DNA of 64,000 bases, from contig NZ_FUYS01000010.1 of NCBI RefSeq assembly GCF_900168055.1, positions 62,001 through 126,000 of the forward strand, in the 5' to 3' direction. The translations under genes were made by a program, and so were the position numbers. The notes under the pieces are model-generated. The model saw only the letters and a list, made by a program, of their open reading frames with translations. It searched no databases and was not told the origin of the DNA. Source of the DNA: Parapedobacter luteus (GTDB lineage: Bacteria; Bacteroidota; Bacteroidia; Sphingobacteriales; Sphingobacteriaceae). Positions 17,937-26,121 of this stretch are shown here, piece after piece (positions within the stretch are counted from its first letter, which is position 1; the number at the start of each line of letters is the position of its first letter).

Positions 17937-18842
17937 ATGTCAAACGTAGGAATGATCATCGAGGAGCGGCCAGCAGATATTGGCAACTTCATGGTGGGAA
18001 GATTACTGCCTTTCCGGGGCAAGCGCATGGTTGGTCCTTACATTTTCATTGATCACATGGGGCCGGCTAAACTGAGTGACACGCAAAACGTGGATGTACC
18101 ACCTCATCCGCATATCGGCCTGTCTACACTTACTTACCTCTTTGAAGGAAGTATGATGCACCGCGATAGCTTGGGTACAGCGATGGAGATACAACCCGGG
18201 GCGGTCAATTGGATGACAGCCGGACGTGGAGTGGTGCACTCCGAGCGGACTCCTGAATACCTTCGCCATTCTGACAAAAGCCTGCATGGCTTGCAGATCT
18301 GGGTGGCTATGCCCAAAGAGCTCGAAAATTCGGAACCTTCCTTTCATCATGTGGAAGCCAAGGATATCCCCTATTGGGAAGAGGGCCATGTCACGTTTAG
18401 GCTCATTGCTGGCGAAGCTTTCGGCCGTCGTTCGCCGGTACCTGTACACAGTAGGCAGTTTTTTCTGGAAATACACAGCACCGCCGACCAGCAGCTGGAT
18501 ATTGGCCGCGAGTTGTTTGGTGAATCGGGCCTGTACATCCTTAAAGGCAGCATAGAGAGTGATGGGCATATTTACTCCCCGAGGCAGATTTTGGTGGCCA
18601 AAGAGGCTACGCTGTGTACATTTACTATCCATGCGGATACCAGTATTTATATTTTTGGCGGGGATCCTTTTCCGGAGGAACGTCATATTTATTGGAATTT
18701 CGTGTCGACCAAGCGTGAGACGATAGAAGCGGCAAAGCAGCGTTGGCTCGAACAGCGGTTCGATCCAGTGCCGGGAGAAACCGAATTTGTGCCACTTCCC
18801 GAGCAGGCTCAGCGCCCACGCCAGACCGGGCCTACCGAATAA
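17937..18842 (+). CDS. Pirin family protein
   Basis: Bicupin of the pirin family, 301 residues. The metal site is complete: H57 and H59 (PPHPHIG), H101 and E103 (VVHSERTPE), matching human pirin His56/His58/His101/Glu103. GLQIWVAMPKELEN and the C-terminal cupin with GDPFPEERHIYWNFVS are family hallmarks. Some bacterial pirins act as quercetinase-like dioxygenases or redox sensors; which applies here cannot be told. It is transcribed alone. Confidence 0.93.
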   Translation: MSNVGMIIEERPADIGNFMVGRLLPFRGKRMVGPYIFIDHMGPAKLSDTQNVDVPPHPHIGLSTLTYLFEGSMMHRDSLGTAMEIQPGAVNWMTAGRGVVHSERTPEYLRHSDKSLHGLQIWVAMPKELENSEPSFHHVEAKDIPYWEEGHVTFRLIAGEAFGRRSPVPVHSRQFFLEIHSTADQQLDIGRELFGESGLYILKGSIESDGHIYSPRQILVAKEATLCTFTIHADTSIYIFGGDPFPEERHIYWNFVSTKRETIEAAKQRWLEQRFDPVPGETEFVPLPEQAQRPRQTGPTE

Positions 18843-18865
18843 GTGCGGACATGCGCAAAAATTCA

Positions 18866-18873
18866 TACCTTTG
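18866..18873 (+). promoter_or_regulatory. Probable -7 element of the lipoprotein gene at 18890
   Basis: TACCTTTG, exact -7 match, 16 bases before the ATG at 18890, predicting a leader of about ten bases. No clear -33 box. Confidence 0.35.
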
Positions 18874-18889
18874 TCCAAAATCCCTTTGG

Positions 18890-19966
18890 ATGAAAAAGTC
18901 AGTTGTTTTTTTTGCCCTGGCAGCCGGTATACTGCTGGCTTTTGGAGGTTGCATGCGCAATGACGATGAGCCCGCATTACCCACAACCCCGATATCACGG
19001 TTGTACGTTTCATTTGAAACCTATCAGCAAAGTGAGTCGGAAGATCCCATAGACAACGTTGTTGTTATTGATCCCGCGGATGCTACGCCCATGGCCATTA
19101 CACTAAATTACAATTCGGGTGCACTTGGCGGAGGAGCTATTCATTTCAGTCCCAACGCGGGCCGTGTGTTTCAGACTGGGTATGCTGATACCATCATCCG
19201 GGTGATGAGTGTAAGTAATTTGGGGATACTGGGAAGTTCAGGGAATTTTGGGCATCACGAGCTGCGTGCAATGCGGGGTGTCGCCTATCACCAACCCCGT
19301 GAGATGTTATATGTTGCGAACAATATGACCCCAACCGCCATTTACGGATTTTATCAACCGGCAAACAGAGCGGGTTTTACAAGGCCTAACCGCGTGTTCC
19401 AGCTTGGTGCAGCAATGCGCCCATGGGCAATACAGCTGTGGAACGACAGCCTTTTGGTAGCCAACTCAGGAACAAACGGCGGCGTGGCGCTGTACAGCAA
19501 TCTCGGACAGGGCGACTCGCTAGAAGCCGACTTCCAGCCTGTTTCGACGGTCCGGATTGAGGGCGCTACCAGCATCCGGGGTATCGCGTTTGTCGATTCA
19601 CTGGACGTGTTGGTAGCGGTAGACTATGGTACCGGCACACAATGGGAAGGCGAGCAAGTGCACGACGGGCGGATTTATGTCATCGAAGGAATAAAGGCTT
19701 ATTTTGAGCAGGCATCTGCAACGGTGACACCGACGCGAACCATCAGCGGATCACTGACGGGGTTATCTGGCCCGATAGATGTTGCCATCGATCCGCGTTC
19801 GGGCGAGAGCCGCAGCATTTTTGTGGCCGATCAGAATCGGCGGACCATTTCCCGCTTTAAGCTGTCAGATAATGGGAATGTCGCGCCCGAAACGACGATC
19901 ACATTCAGCTCGCCAAGCCGCACGCCCTTCAGCATCTTCCTGGACGCAAGGGGGATCCCGCAATAG
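18890..19966 (+). CDS. Predicted beta-propeller lipoprotein
   Basis: A 358-residue lipoprotein (start MKKSVVFFAL, lipobox AFGGC with C21). The mature part has repeated short strands with patterns such as MLYVANN, SLLVANSG, DVLVAVDYG and SIFVADQNRR, as in NHL/lactonase-like beta-propellers; the last blade reads like an NHL repeat (RTISRFKLSDNG). The frame is open from 18743, but that start would overlap pirin by 100 bases and lacks a signal peptide, so the ATG at 18890 is chosen. No catalytic residues are recognisable. It probably sits in the outer or inner membrane facing the periplasm; function unknown. Confidence 0.75.
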   Translation: MKKSVVFFALAAGILLAFGGCMRNDDEPALPTTPISRLYVSFETYQQSESEDPIDNVVVIDPADATPMAITLNYNSGALGGGAIHFSPNAGRVFQTGYADTIIRVMSVSNLGILGSSGNFGHHELRAMRGVAYHQPREMLYVANNMTPTAIYGFYQPANRAGFTRPNRVFQLGAAMRPWAIQLWNDSLLVANSGTNGGVALYSNLGQGDSLEADFQPVSTVRIEGATSIRGIAFVDSLDVLVAVDYGTGTQWEGEQVHDGRIYVIEGIKAYFEQASATVTPTRTISGSLTGLSGPIDVAIDPRSGESRSIFVADQNRRTISRFKLSDNGNVAPETTITFSSPSRTPFSIFLDARGIPQ

Positions 19967-20006
19967 CTTGTCAACGTAAGTTGCTAGCACACGAACTCAC
20001 CGATGC

Positions 20007-20861
20007 TTATTCAAGTACTGCAAGCATACGGTTGATCTCTTCCGTTTTGGCCGCGTTGCCAGCTTGGGAGTAGGATGTGACCAAGTTGCGTAGTACGCGC
20101 ATGATGATATCAAGGTTGCTGCAGGGCAGCACGAAATTATCGCTCGGACTGAGGTTAAGCTGTTTAAGGAAAGCGATCACGTCATGCCTTCCGAATATCT
20201 GGCCTCGATTAAAGGCATTGATGTAGAACAGGACACCGTGCTTGTTTTCTACCGGGGCGTGGTCTTCCGTGTACGCGAGGATAAAATGTTTCGGGAGGTT
20301 TACTCCATAAATCGGGATGTCGAGCTTTTGGGCGACAATGCTGTAAACACAGGCAAGGAGAATGGGGTTGCCCCTGCGGCTTTCCAGCACCTGGCCGATA
20401 TAGGAATTTTGCGGATCATGGTAGTTGCTTGTATTACCAGAGAATCCGTAAGCATTGTAAATGATGTTATTGAGTAGGCGCACTTTCTCCACTGCGCTCA
20501 TGCTGTAAATCATTTCCAACCAAGCGTCGCGTTTAATGGCTTCTATCTGGTTGATGATTTTCTGCTCGTCCATGTCGGGGTACTGGTATTTGTTGATAAT
20601 AATCAGCCCCTGCAACAAATCAAAAGAACCGCTGACTTTCCAAAGTTCCAGTTCTTGCAGCACATCTTCAAACTGTATTTTATGAATAAGGTTTTCGATG
20701 CGAGTTTGCAGCACCACATCGAAAGATTGCTCCCACACGGATTCCAACCGGGTGATGACCTCCGGCCCCATCGTGATCAGTTTTTGTTCTACATGCCGGA
20801 ATACCTCCGCATCCGGATCATCGAGCAGTTTGATCAGTGAATCTAACTCTTTCTCGTTCAT
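20007..20861 (-). CDS. SirB1/transglutaminase-like family protein
   Basis: A 284-residue cytosolic protein whose core matches the SirB1 N-terminal (transglutaminase_9) domain: ESRRGNPILLACVYSIVAQKLDIPIYGVNLPKHFILAY around residues 165-205 carries the conserved NP/H segment. The region before it is alpha-helical with a possible HEAT-like repeat (DDPDAEVFRHVEQKL). The start at 20861 (MNEKELDSL) is preferred over the longer frame to 20903 because a -7 element (TAACTTTG at 20867-20874, minus strand) lies between them. Biochemical function is unproven for this family. It is convergent with the lipoprotein gene. Confidence 0.78.
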   Translation of the reverse strand: MNEKELDSLIKLLDDPDAEVFRHVEQKLITMGPEVITRLESVWEQSFDVVLQTRIENLIHKIQFEDVLQELELWKVSGSFDLLQGLIIINKYQYPDMDEQKIINQIEAIKRDAWLEMIYSMSAVEKVRLLNNIIYNAYGFSGNTSNYHDPQNSYIGQVLESRRGNPILLACVYSIVAQKLDIPIYGVNLPKHFILAYTEDHAPVENKHGVLFYINAFNRGQIFGRHDVIAFLKQLNLSPSDNFVLPCSNLDIIMRVLRNLVTSYSQAGNAAKTEEINRMLAVLE

Positions 20862-20909
20862 TAATACAAAGTTAAAAAAACTATTTGATATCAGCTGCAA
20901 CACGTGCCA

Positions 20910-21119
20910 TTAGCCAGAACAGAACGACAAATTTAAGGTGTTGGACAATTCGCAAGCCGGCAGACGGATACTTGCTCCCGTTAGAGGCAGGTGGTCTGCA
21001 TCCACCACTATACCGCGTACGGTCATCGGTTGCGCATGTGCGGCAGGCATCCTACCGACTGTTGCGATGAGGCACCACAGCAACATGCAAATGTTTTGGT
21101 AAGTAATTTTTTGATTCAT
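20910..21119 (-). pseudogene. Truncated N-terminus of a SusC/RagA-type TonB-dependent receptor
   Basis: From the ATG at 21119 the minus strand encodes 69 residues: a signal peptide (MNQKITYQNICMLLWCLI to AAHAQ) followed by MTVRGIVVDADHLPLTGASIRL, the unmistakable opening of a carboxypeptidase-regulatory-like domain at the N-terminus of SusC proteins. The frame then turns to unrelated sequence and stops after LNLSFCSG. A SusC is about 1000 residues, so more than 90% is missing, and the SirB1 gene follows at once. It lies divergent from ECF-FecR. I read it as the 5' remnant of a deleted receptor gene. Confidence 0.65.
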
Positions 21120-21343
21120 GGTGAAAAAATTGATTGCTGCAAAAGACGGATCGCTAAACGAAGCGAGCGACCGAGCCAATTGGGACATACATCGTTGTGA
21201 TGTGTTTTTGCTTTAATGTATTGATATACAATATTTTGCGTCGTGTTTTGTTTTTGTTAATAAATTTTAACTGATGTGTTAAGCGGTGATTGGTGGGGAT
21301 GTTGTAATAAAAAAATGTTGAATAAGGGTAAAACAAACTTAAG

Positions 21344-21374
21344 TTGTCTGCATAAGTAAATGGAAGTAACTTTG
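21344..21374 (+). promoter_or_regulatory. Promoter-like sequence overlapping the first ECF sigma start
   Basis: TTG at 21344-21346, 20-base spacer, TAACTTTG at 21367-21374 (exact -7 match). The -7 box lies inside the first codons of the open frame beginning at 21360. If used, the mRNA would begin near 21381 and translation would need a downstream start such as TTG at 21390. Confidence 0.35.
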
Positions 21375-21926
21375 GCCAAAACAGAAACATTGATACATCC
21401 CCGTCATGAGCGTGCCTTTGAAGAGGTATTTAAAGCAAACTTTAAAGCATTGCACGCTTACGCCTATACGGTGCTACAGGATGAAAGTGTAGCTGAAGAA
21501 ATTGTACAGACCGTTTTCTTGAAGCTGTGGGAAAACCGGGAACGGCTAACAATCCACACGTCGCTAAGGGCTTATCTGTATAAATCCGTCTATCACGACA
21601 GCCTGAATCACTTGAAGCATAAAAAGGTTCAACGCAAATATATCGCGGAAGCAATGATGAGCTACAAACAAGAGGAATCCACAGTCGCGGCGGCAGATAA
21701 GGAGCTATATCTGCAATTGCATGAGGCACTCCGGCAGTTGCCTGAAAAATGCCGGACCGTGTTCCAGCTTAGTCGCTTTGAAGAACTGAAATATCAGGAG
21801 ATCGCTGATAGATTAGGGATTTCGCAAAAGACCGTAGAAGCTCACATGGCAAAGGCGCTGCGACTATTGAGGCTCCGATTAGCCGATTTTCTGCCGTTGT
21901 TGATTATCGTATTACCTAATATATGA
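21360..21926 (+). CDS. ECF-type RNA polymerase sigma factor (first locus)
   Basis: A 188-residue extracytoplasmic-function sigma factor of the Bacteroidota family controlled by FecR. Region 2 spans about residues 20-90 (FKANFKALHAYAYTVLQDES, IVQTVFLKLWEN) and region 4 about 120-175 (LPEKCRTVFQLSRFEELKYQ, the helix-turn-helix IADRLGISQKTVEAHMAKAL). The C-terminus is strongly hydrophobic (FLPLLIIVLPNI). FecR follows after four bases, so both are co-expressed and FecR should hold this sigma inactive. The start codon is uncertain because a promoter-like element overlaps it. Confidence 0.93.
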   Translation: MEVTLAKTETLIHPRHERAFEEVFKANFKALHAYAYTVLQDESVAEEIVQTVFLKLWENRERLTIHTSLRAYLYKSVYHDSLNHLKHKKVQRKYIAEAMMSYKQEESTVAAADKELYLQLHEALRQLPEKCRTVFQLSRFEELKYQEIADRLGISQKTVEAHMAKALRLLRLRLADFLPLLIIVLPNI

Positions 21927-21930
21927 TGCT

Positions 21931-22866
21931 ATGGATGATGTATTGCTCACAAAATACGTGCTGAATGAAGCAAATGAGATGGAGGCTGCGAACGTGCGCA
22001 AATGGATTGCCGCTCATCCCGACAACGAAAAGTATTATTTGCAGTTCCGGTTCGTTTGGGAGGCCAGTCAGCGGCTCGCTCCTGAGCACCGTGTAGACGA
22101 AGAAGCCGCTTGGCAACGCTTTTTACAACGGCGTGAACGCGCCGGTGGTGCCTTGCAACGGTCGCGCCAGGGGGTATCTCGCCGTTTGGGCTGGTTGCGG
22201 ATCGCTGCCGGTCTTATCTTGGTATCGATCGTGGCTTACTATTTCCTGTTGTCTGGAGAACGCCAATTGCTGGGTGCTGACTACAGCGCCACCGACGGGC
22301 CGAGCACCGATACATTGACCGACGGCTCTATCATCACATTGGATGTACAGGCATCATTGCGATTTTCAAACGGGCCATTTCAACGTCAGCGGCAGGTGAA
22401 ACTGCATGGAGGCAATGTGTTTTTCAGAGTTGCCCCGGATGGGGATAGACCGTTTGTCATCCAATCCGGAGAAGTAACAGTAACGGTACTTGGCACAGCT
22501 TTCCATGTGAGGCGGAGTGGTGATGAGACAACCGTTGCCGTCGAAAGTGGAAAAGTGAAGGTGGATGGACTCGGCCGTGTGGTAGAACTTACAGCCCGTC
22601 AGCAGGTAACCATCAATACGCTGACACGGCAGTTTGAACAGGACGTGAATAGTGGTTTAATACTGGATCACACACCGCTTTGGCGAATTGCCGAATTATT
22701 GGAGGAGACCCATGGAGTAACTATTGTGATAGCCCGTGATCAACTGCGCGACTTGCCCATGACGACTACGCTACGTGATGGAACGTTGGATGAGCGGTTG
22801 AATATTATTGCCGAAACATTGGGAGTGACCGTCGCACAACAGGGCGACACGATTGTATTCAAATAG
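21931..22866 (+). CDS. FecR-family anti-sigma factor (first locus)
   Basis: Inner-membrane anti-sigma regulator, 311 residues. The cytosolic N-terminus (about 1-85) has the family segment KWIAAHPDNEKYYLQFRFVWEAS; one membrane helix lies near residues 87-106 (IAAGLILVSIVAYYFLL); the periplasmic part holds the FecR domain (DGSIITLDVQASLRF, GNVFFRVAPDGDRPFVIQSG, VTVLGTAFHVRRSG) and a C-terminal DUF4974-type domain (TPLWRIAELLEETHGVTIVI). It should sequester the sigma upstream and receive a signal from the STN domain of the protein encoded downstream. Confidence 0.93.
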   Translation: MDDVLLTKYVLNEANEMEAANVRKWIAAHPDNEKYYLQFRFVWEASQRLAPEHRVDEEAAWQRFLQRRERAGGALQRSRQGVSRRLGWLRIAAGLILVSIVAYYFLLSGERQLLGADYSATDGPSTDTLTDGSIITLDVQASLRFSNGPFQRQRQVKLHGGNVFFRVAPDGDRPFVIQSGEVTVTVLGTAFHVRRSGDETTVAVESGKVKVDGLGRVVELTARQQVTINTLTRQFEQDVNSGLILDHTPLWRIAELLEETHGVTIVIARDQLRDLPMTTTLRDGTLDERLNIIAETLGVTVAQQGDTIVFK

Positions 22867-22885
22867 CTGTTTCTGTCCCGGCATA

Positions 22886-24526
22886 ATGATAAATTACCCG
22901 AACCACCAACCCCTTCTGAAACTACTTTCAATTGGTTGGGCCATCGCCATAGCGTCGGTGTGCCAAGCTCAAAGCTACCTCACACGGGATATCTCCATCA
23001 AAGGAGGGCCTAATCAACGAATCGGAGATCTGTTGTCGGCGGTAAGTCAAGATCAGGGGTTTTACTTTTCCTATAATAGTAACGCTATCGCCGCCGATAG
23101 CCTGGTCAATGTACCGAACTATCGTGGTCCACTGATTAATTTTCTTGGACGTATGCTCGGCCGCAGCTACGAATTTAGGGAGACGCCCGGCTATGTCATT
23201 ATTCGTTACGCACCGGGTACGATGAAATTGGCCTTTCGCGTAGAGAAAGAAAGGGGCAGGCCATTGGTCATCGAGGGGCAAGTCAGCGATGCCAGCAATG
23301 GCATGGGGGTGCCCTTCGCCAGCATCTATGATCGCCAAGCGCTGGTATCTACGTTGTCTGGGCCCACGGGAGATTTTAAATTGAGTATCAAACGGCCGGG
23401 AGAGACTATATGGCTTACGGTGAGCAAGGAAAAGTACCGCGATACCACATTGGCTTTGCTGCCGCCCGTTCAAGTCGGGTCAAAACACAAAGGACGACGG
23501 TATTGGTTGTTCTTGGGTGACGGAAGCGGAGGCGGTTTGGAAGGCTCGGCATTCGGGCGGTTTTTCACCAGTTCGAAACAGCGTATCCAGCGTATCAATT
23601 TAGGGGGATTTTTCGCGTATAGTTCCTATCAAGTTTCATTGACTCCGGGGTTAAGCTCACAAGGACTGTTCAATAGCCAAGTGGTCAATCAAGTGTCGCT
23701 GAATGTCCTTGGTGGTCATACCGCCGGCGTAAATGGTGTTGAAATAGCGGGAGGCTTTAACATCAACCAGCAGCGTACACGCTATTTTCAGGCCGCTGGC
23801 TTGTTTAACCTCGTAGGTAATGACATGGAGGGTGTACAGCTGGCTGGAATTTCTAATATCGTTATGCAGAAGGCCTCCGGTTTGCAGTTGGCTGGCGTGA
23901 GCAGCCACGCCAGCATGACAAAAGGAGTGCAATTATCGGGCGTTTTCAACGTGGCGGAAGATGTAGACGGCATGCAAATAGCTGGGGTAGTGAACACCGG
24001 TGGAAACGTAAAGGGCGTCCAGCTTGCCTTGGTCAATGTGGCTGACAGTAGTGACTACCCCATCGGAATGATTAACTTGGTCAAAAATGGTGAAAAAAGC
24101 GTTACGGCCGCAGTGGACGAATCCAGCATGGCGCAGCTGGCCTTCCGCTCGGGTGGGCGGATATTATATGGTTTGTTGGGGATAGGATATTACCTGAGTG
24201 ATAGTCCCATGAGGTATGCGCTCGAAGCGGGAGTGGGGGCGACCGCGTTGCGGACAGGCGCTTTCATACTGCAGGCGGAAGTGGTCAGCAGGGCCAGTAC
24301 GGATTTCAAAGCGGATATCGAACAACGGCTGTCTTTACGTCTGCTTCCCCGAGTCAGCTTCAACCAACATTGGGGCTTTATAGCGGGCCCTACCATCACA
24401 TATACCTATCGTGATAAGGAAAATGGCTCTTTAAATCCCATAAGTGGATGGAAATGGTACCACAATAAAGACGCTGGCCGGGCGTTACACATCGGGATGA
24501 TGGGTGGGGTATCTTACCGGTGGTAG
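22886..24526 (+). CDS. STN and carboxypeptidase-regulatory domain protein with GVQLAG repeats
   Basis: A 546-residue exported protein (signal peptide to about residue 28, SVCQAQ). Residues about 34-110 form an STN (secretin/TonB N-terminal) domain (RIGDLLSAVSQDQGFYFSYN; GYVIIRYAPG). Residues 125-195 are a carboxypeptidase-regulatory-like domain (VIEGQVSDASNGMGVPFASI). About residues 285-390 contain at least five repeats of 15-16 residues of the form GVQLAGxxNxxxxxx, like the LA_2272-type surface repeat. The C-terminal 130 residues are rich in alternating beta strands ending SYRW. No TonB box, plug or 22-strand barrel is seen. The frame is open from 22853; the ATG at 22886 gives the signal peptide. 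It takes the place normally held by a TonB-dependent transducer after ECF-FecR. Confidence 0.8.
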   Translation: MINYPNHQPLLKLLSIGWAIAIASVCQAQSYLTRDISIKGGPNQRIGDLLSAVSQDQGFYFSYNSNAIAADSLVNVPNYRGPLINFLGRMLGRSYEFRETPGYVIIRYAPGTMKLAFRVEKERGRPLVIEGQVSDASNGMGVPFASIYDRQALVSTLSGPTGDFKLSIKRPGETIWLTVSKEKYRDTTLALLPPVQVGSKHKGRRYWLFLGDGSGGGLEGSAFGRFFTSSKQRIQRINLGGFFAYSSYQVSLTPGLSSQGLFNSQVVNQVSLNVLGGHTAGVNGVEIAGGFNINQQRTRYFQAAGLFNLVGNDMEGVQLAGISNIVMQKASGLQLAGVSSHASMTKGVQLSGVFNVAEDVDGMQIAGVVNTGGNVKGVQLALVNVADSSDYPIGMINLVKNGEKSVTAAVDESSMAQLAFRSGGRILYGLLGIGYYLSDSPMRYALEAGVGATALRTGAFILQAEVVSRASTDFKADIEQRLSLRLLPRVSFNQHWGFIAGPTITYTYRDKENGSLNPISGWKWYHNKDAGRALHIGMMGGVSYRW

Positions 24527-24617
24527 CTTATTGTAATTCCGTCTGTTTCTGCATAAGGGTAAACGTGATTGAGCTTGTCTTTACTTAAATGCCAAATCGT
24601 TTACAATACTTATTAAT

Positions 24618-25514
24618 ATGCAAAGCATGAAAGTAACACGATGGGGAGCCGCCGAGTTCCTGGTGAGAGCGGCGTATATTGTTGCCCTGTTTCCCTTTAT
24701 CTTGCTTAGCCGCCTGCCCCATTGGCTACTTTTGGCCACCGTTGGCCGCTGCTGTTATTTCTTTACATACTCGATAATCCGCTATCGCTACCAGGTGGTG
24801 CTCCAAAACCTGTCTCGCGCATTCCCGGAGAAACCTTACGCAGCGATCGATGCACTGGCAAAGGATTTCTATTGGCATTTCGCGTGTCTTATGGTAGAGA
24901 TTATCCAATCGGTTTCCATCAGTAAACAGCAATTGGCTGGCCGGATACACGTCGCCAATGCCGATTTATTGAAACACTACCATAGCCAAGCAAAGCCCAT
25001 GATTGCCATACTGGGACATTATGGCAACTGGGAAAGCCTTCATATTCTCCCTACTAAACTGTCCTTGCCTGTAAATGCCTTGTATAAACCGTTATCAAAT
25101 AGGCTACTATGCCGTATGGTAAGGCATATCCGATCGCGATTTGGGATGCAGCTCATACCAGCGGAGAAGGCTGCGCGGTTATTGATGAAGGCAGAAGGCG
25201 AAGCTGCGTTGAGCCTGTTTATCGCCGATCAATTTCCGGGATGGCACAAGGGGCATCCCATGGAGTTGCTGCATCAGCCAACGACCTTGTTTGCAGGTGC
25301 GGAAAAACTGGCGAAGGCCATTGATGCGGTCGTTTTTTACGCGGAGCTCCAGCGAGATGGTAGCAACGGGTGGAACGTGCATTTCTCGTTAATCACAGAC
25401 CAGGCCAGGGAAACCATGGACGGTCAGATTACCCGGTGCTTCGGCGAACGCCTGCAAGAAACTATCCGTAGGGCGCCCGCATATTGGCTTTGGTCACACA
25501 AGCGATGGAAGTGA
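24618..25514 (+). CDS. Lipid A acyltransferase family (LpxL/HtrB-like)
   Basis: Acyltransferase of the lysophospholipid/lipid A lauroyl family, 298 residues, anchored by a hydrophobic segment near 15-45. The catalytic HX4E is H134-E139 in LGHYGNWES; SLFIADQFP and PAYWLWSHKRWK near the end are typical of HtrB/LpxL. It would add a secondary acyl chain to lipid A (or a similar lipid) at the inner membrane. The start could also be the ATG three codons on (MKVTRW, 24627). It lies 92 bases after the STN protein and may be a separate unit. Confidence 0.88.
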   Translation: MQSMKVTRWGAAEFLVRAAYIVALFPFILLSRLPHWLLLATVGRCCYFFTYSIIRYRYQVVLQNLSRAFPEKPYAAIDALAKDFYWHFACLMVEIIQSVSISKQQLAGRIHVANADLLKHYHSQAKPMIAILGHYGNWESLHILPTKLSLPVNALYKPLSNRLLCRMVRHIRSRFGMQLIPAEKAARLLMKAEGEAALSLFIADQFPGWHKGHPMELLHQPTTLFAGAEKLAKAIDAVVFYAELQRDGSNGWNVHFSLITDQARETMDGQITRCFGERLQETIRRAPAYWLWSHKRWK

Positions 25515-25528
25515 AAACCGATTTCTGT

Positions 25529-25536
25529 TATCTTTG
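25529..25536 (+). promoter_or_regulatory. -7 element abutting the start of the methyltransferase-like gene
   Basis: TATCTTTG, exact -7 match, five bases before the GTG at 25542. The 12-base string TATCTTTGCCGC also occurs upstream of pyrH. Transcription would begin at or very near the start codon. No -33 box fits. Confidence 0.35.
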
Positions 25537-25541
25537 CCGCG

Positions 25542-26018
25542 GTGTACGTTCGCTTTTATATCGATTACCTCATTCATTTGCTGTCTGCCAAGTCCAGGCA
25601 CGGCACGCATTCGCCTTTTGTATACAGGTTGGTGGATGAAGTCTTTTATGCCAGGCCGCAGGCTGACGAACCACCTGACAAAATCAAGCGATTGACCGTT
25701 CGGCTTATTGATCGATTTAAACCCAAGCGGGTATATAGGGTGGGCGATAGGCTGCCGGATGAGCCGCTGGATTTTGTCATCGCCGAAGGCACTGATGCCG
25801 ACCGGATAAGCTACCAACTACACAAGCTTTGGACTGCGCTTCATCCGGGGAGCGTAGCGGTACTCGAAGGAATCTATCGCAACGAGGGAATGAGGCGATT
25901 GTGGCTGTCCCTCAAAGCCAAGCCGGAAGTAACCGTGACGGTCGACTTATTCCATGTAGGATTGGTGTTCTTCCATCATGGGCAGGCCAAGGAAAATTTT
26001 AAGATCCGATATGCGTAG
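25542..26018 (+). CDS. Shortened methyltransferase-like protein lacking the SAM site
   Basis: A 158-residue protein with a GTG start (MYVRFYIDYLIHLL). The N-terminus SAKSRHGTHSPFVYRLVDEV and the C-terminus VTVTVDLFHVGLVFF to KENFKIRYA match the two ends of a Bacteroidota class I SAM-dependent methyltransferase family of about 240-250 residues (from memory of that family). Between RFKPKRVY and LDFVIAEG the usual glycine-rich SAM loop (E-G-x-G-x-G type), the acidic ribose-binding residue and the adjoining strand are absent; RVGDRLPDEP replaces them in frame. It is therefore an internally shortened relative, probably without methyltransferase activity. The preserved ends and open frame argue against recent decay. 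Confidence 0.65.
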   Translation: MYVRFYIDYLIHLLSAKSRHGTHSPFVYRLVDEVFYARPQADEPPDKIKRLTVRLIDRFKPKRVYRVGDRLPDEPLDFVIAEGTDADRISYQLHKLWTALHPGSVAVLEGIYRNEGMRRLWLSLKAKPEVTVTVDLFHVGLVFFHHGQAKENFKIRYA

Positions 26019-26121
26019 CTCCTTACATGAACCGAGTTTTTACAGCAGCTTAATCTCCAGTTAATATGACACGGATAACTTGGCACCGTCTACAGTGTAC
26101 CAAGTGGACGAGGAGAAGAAT

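Noticed and set aside
18003-19013. A 336-codon open frame on the minus strand
   Set aside because: Antisense to pirin and the start of the lipoprotein gene; the composition is typical of a shadow frame, with no recognisable motif.
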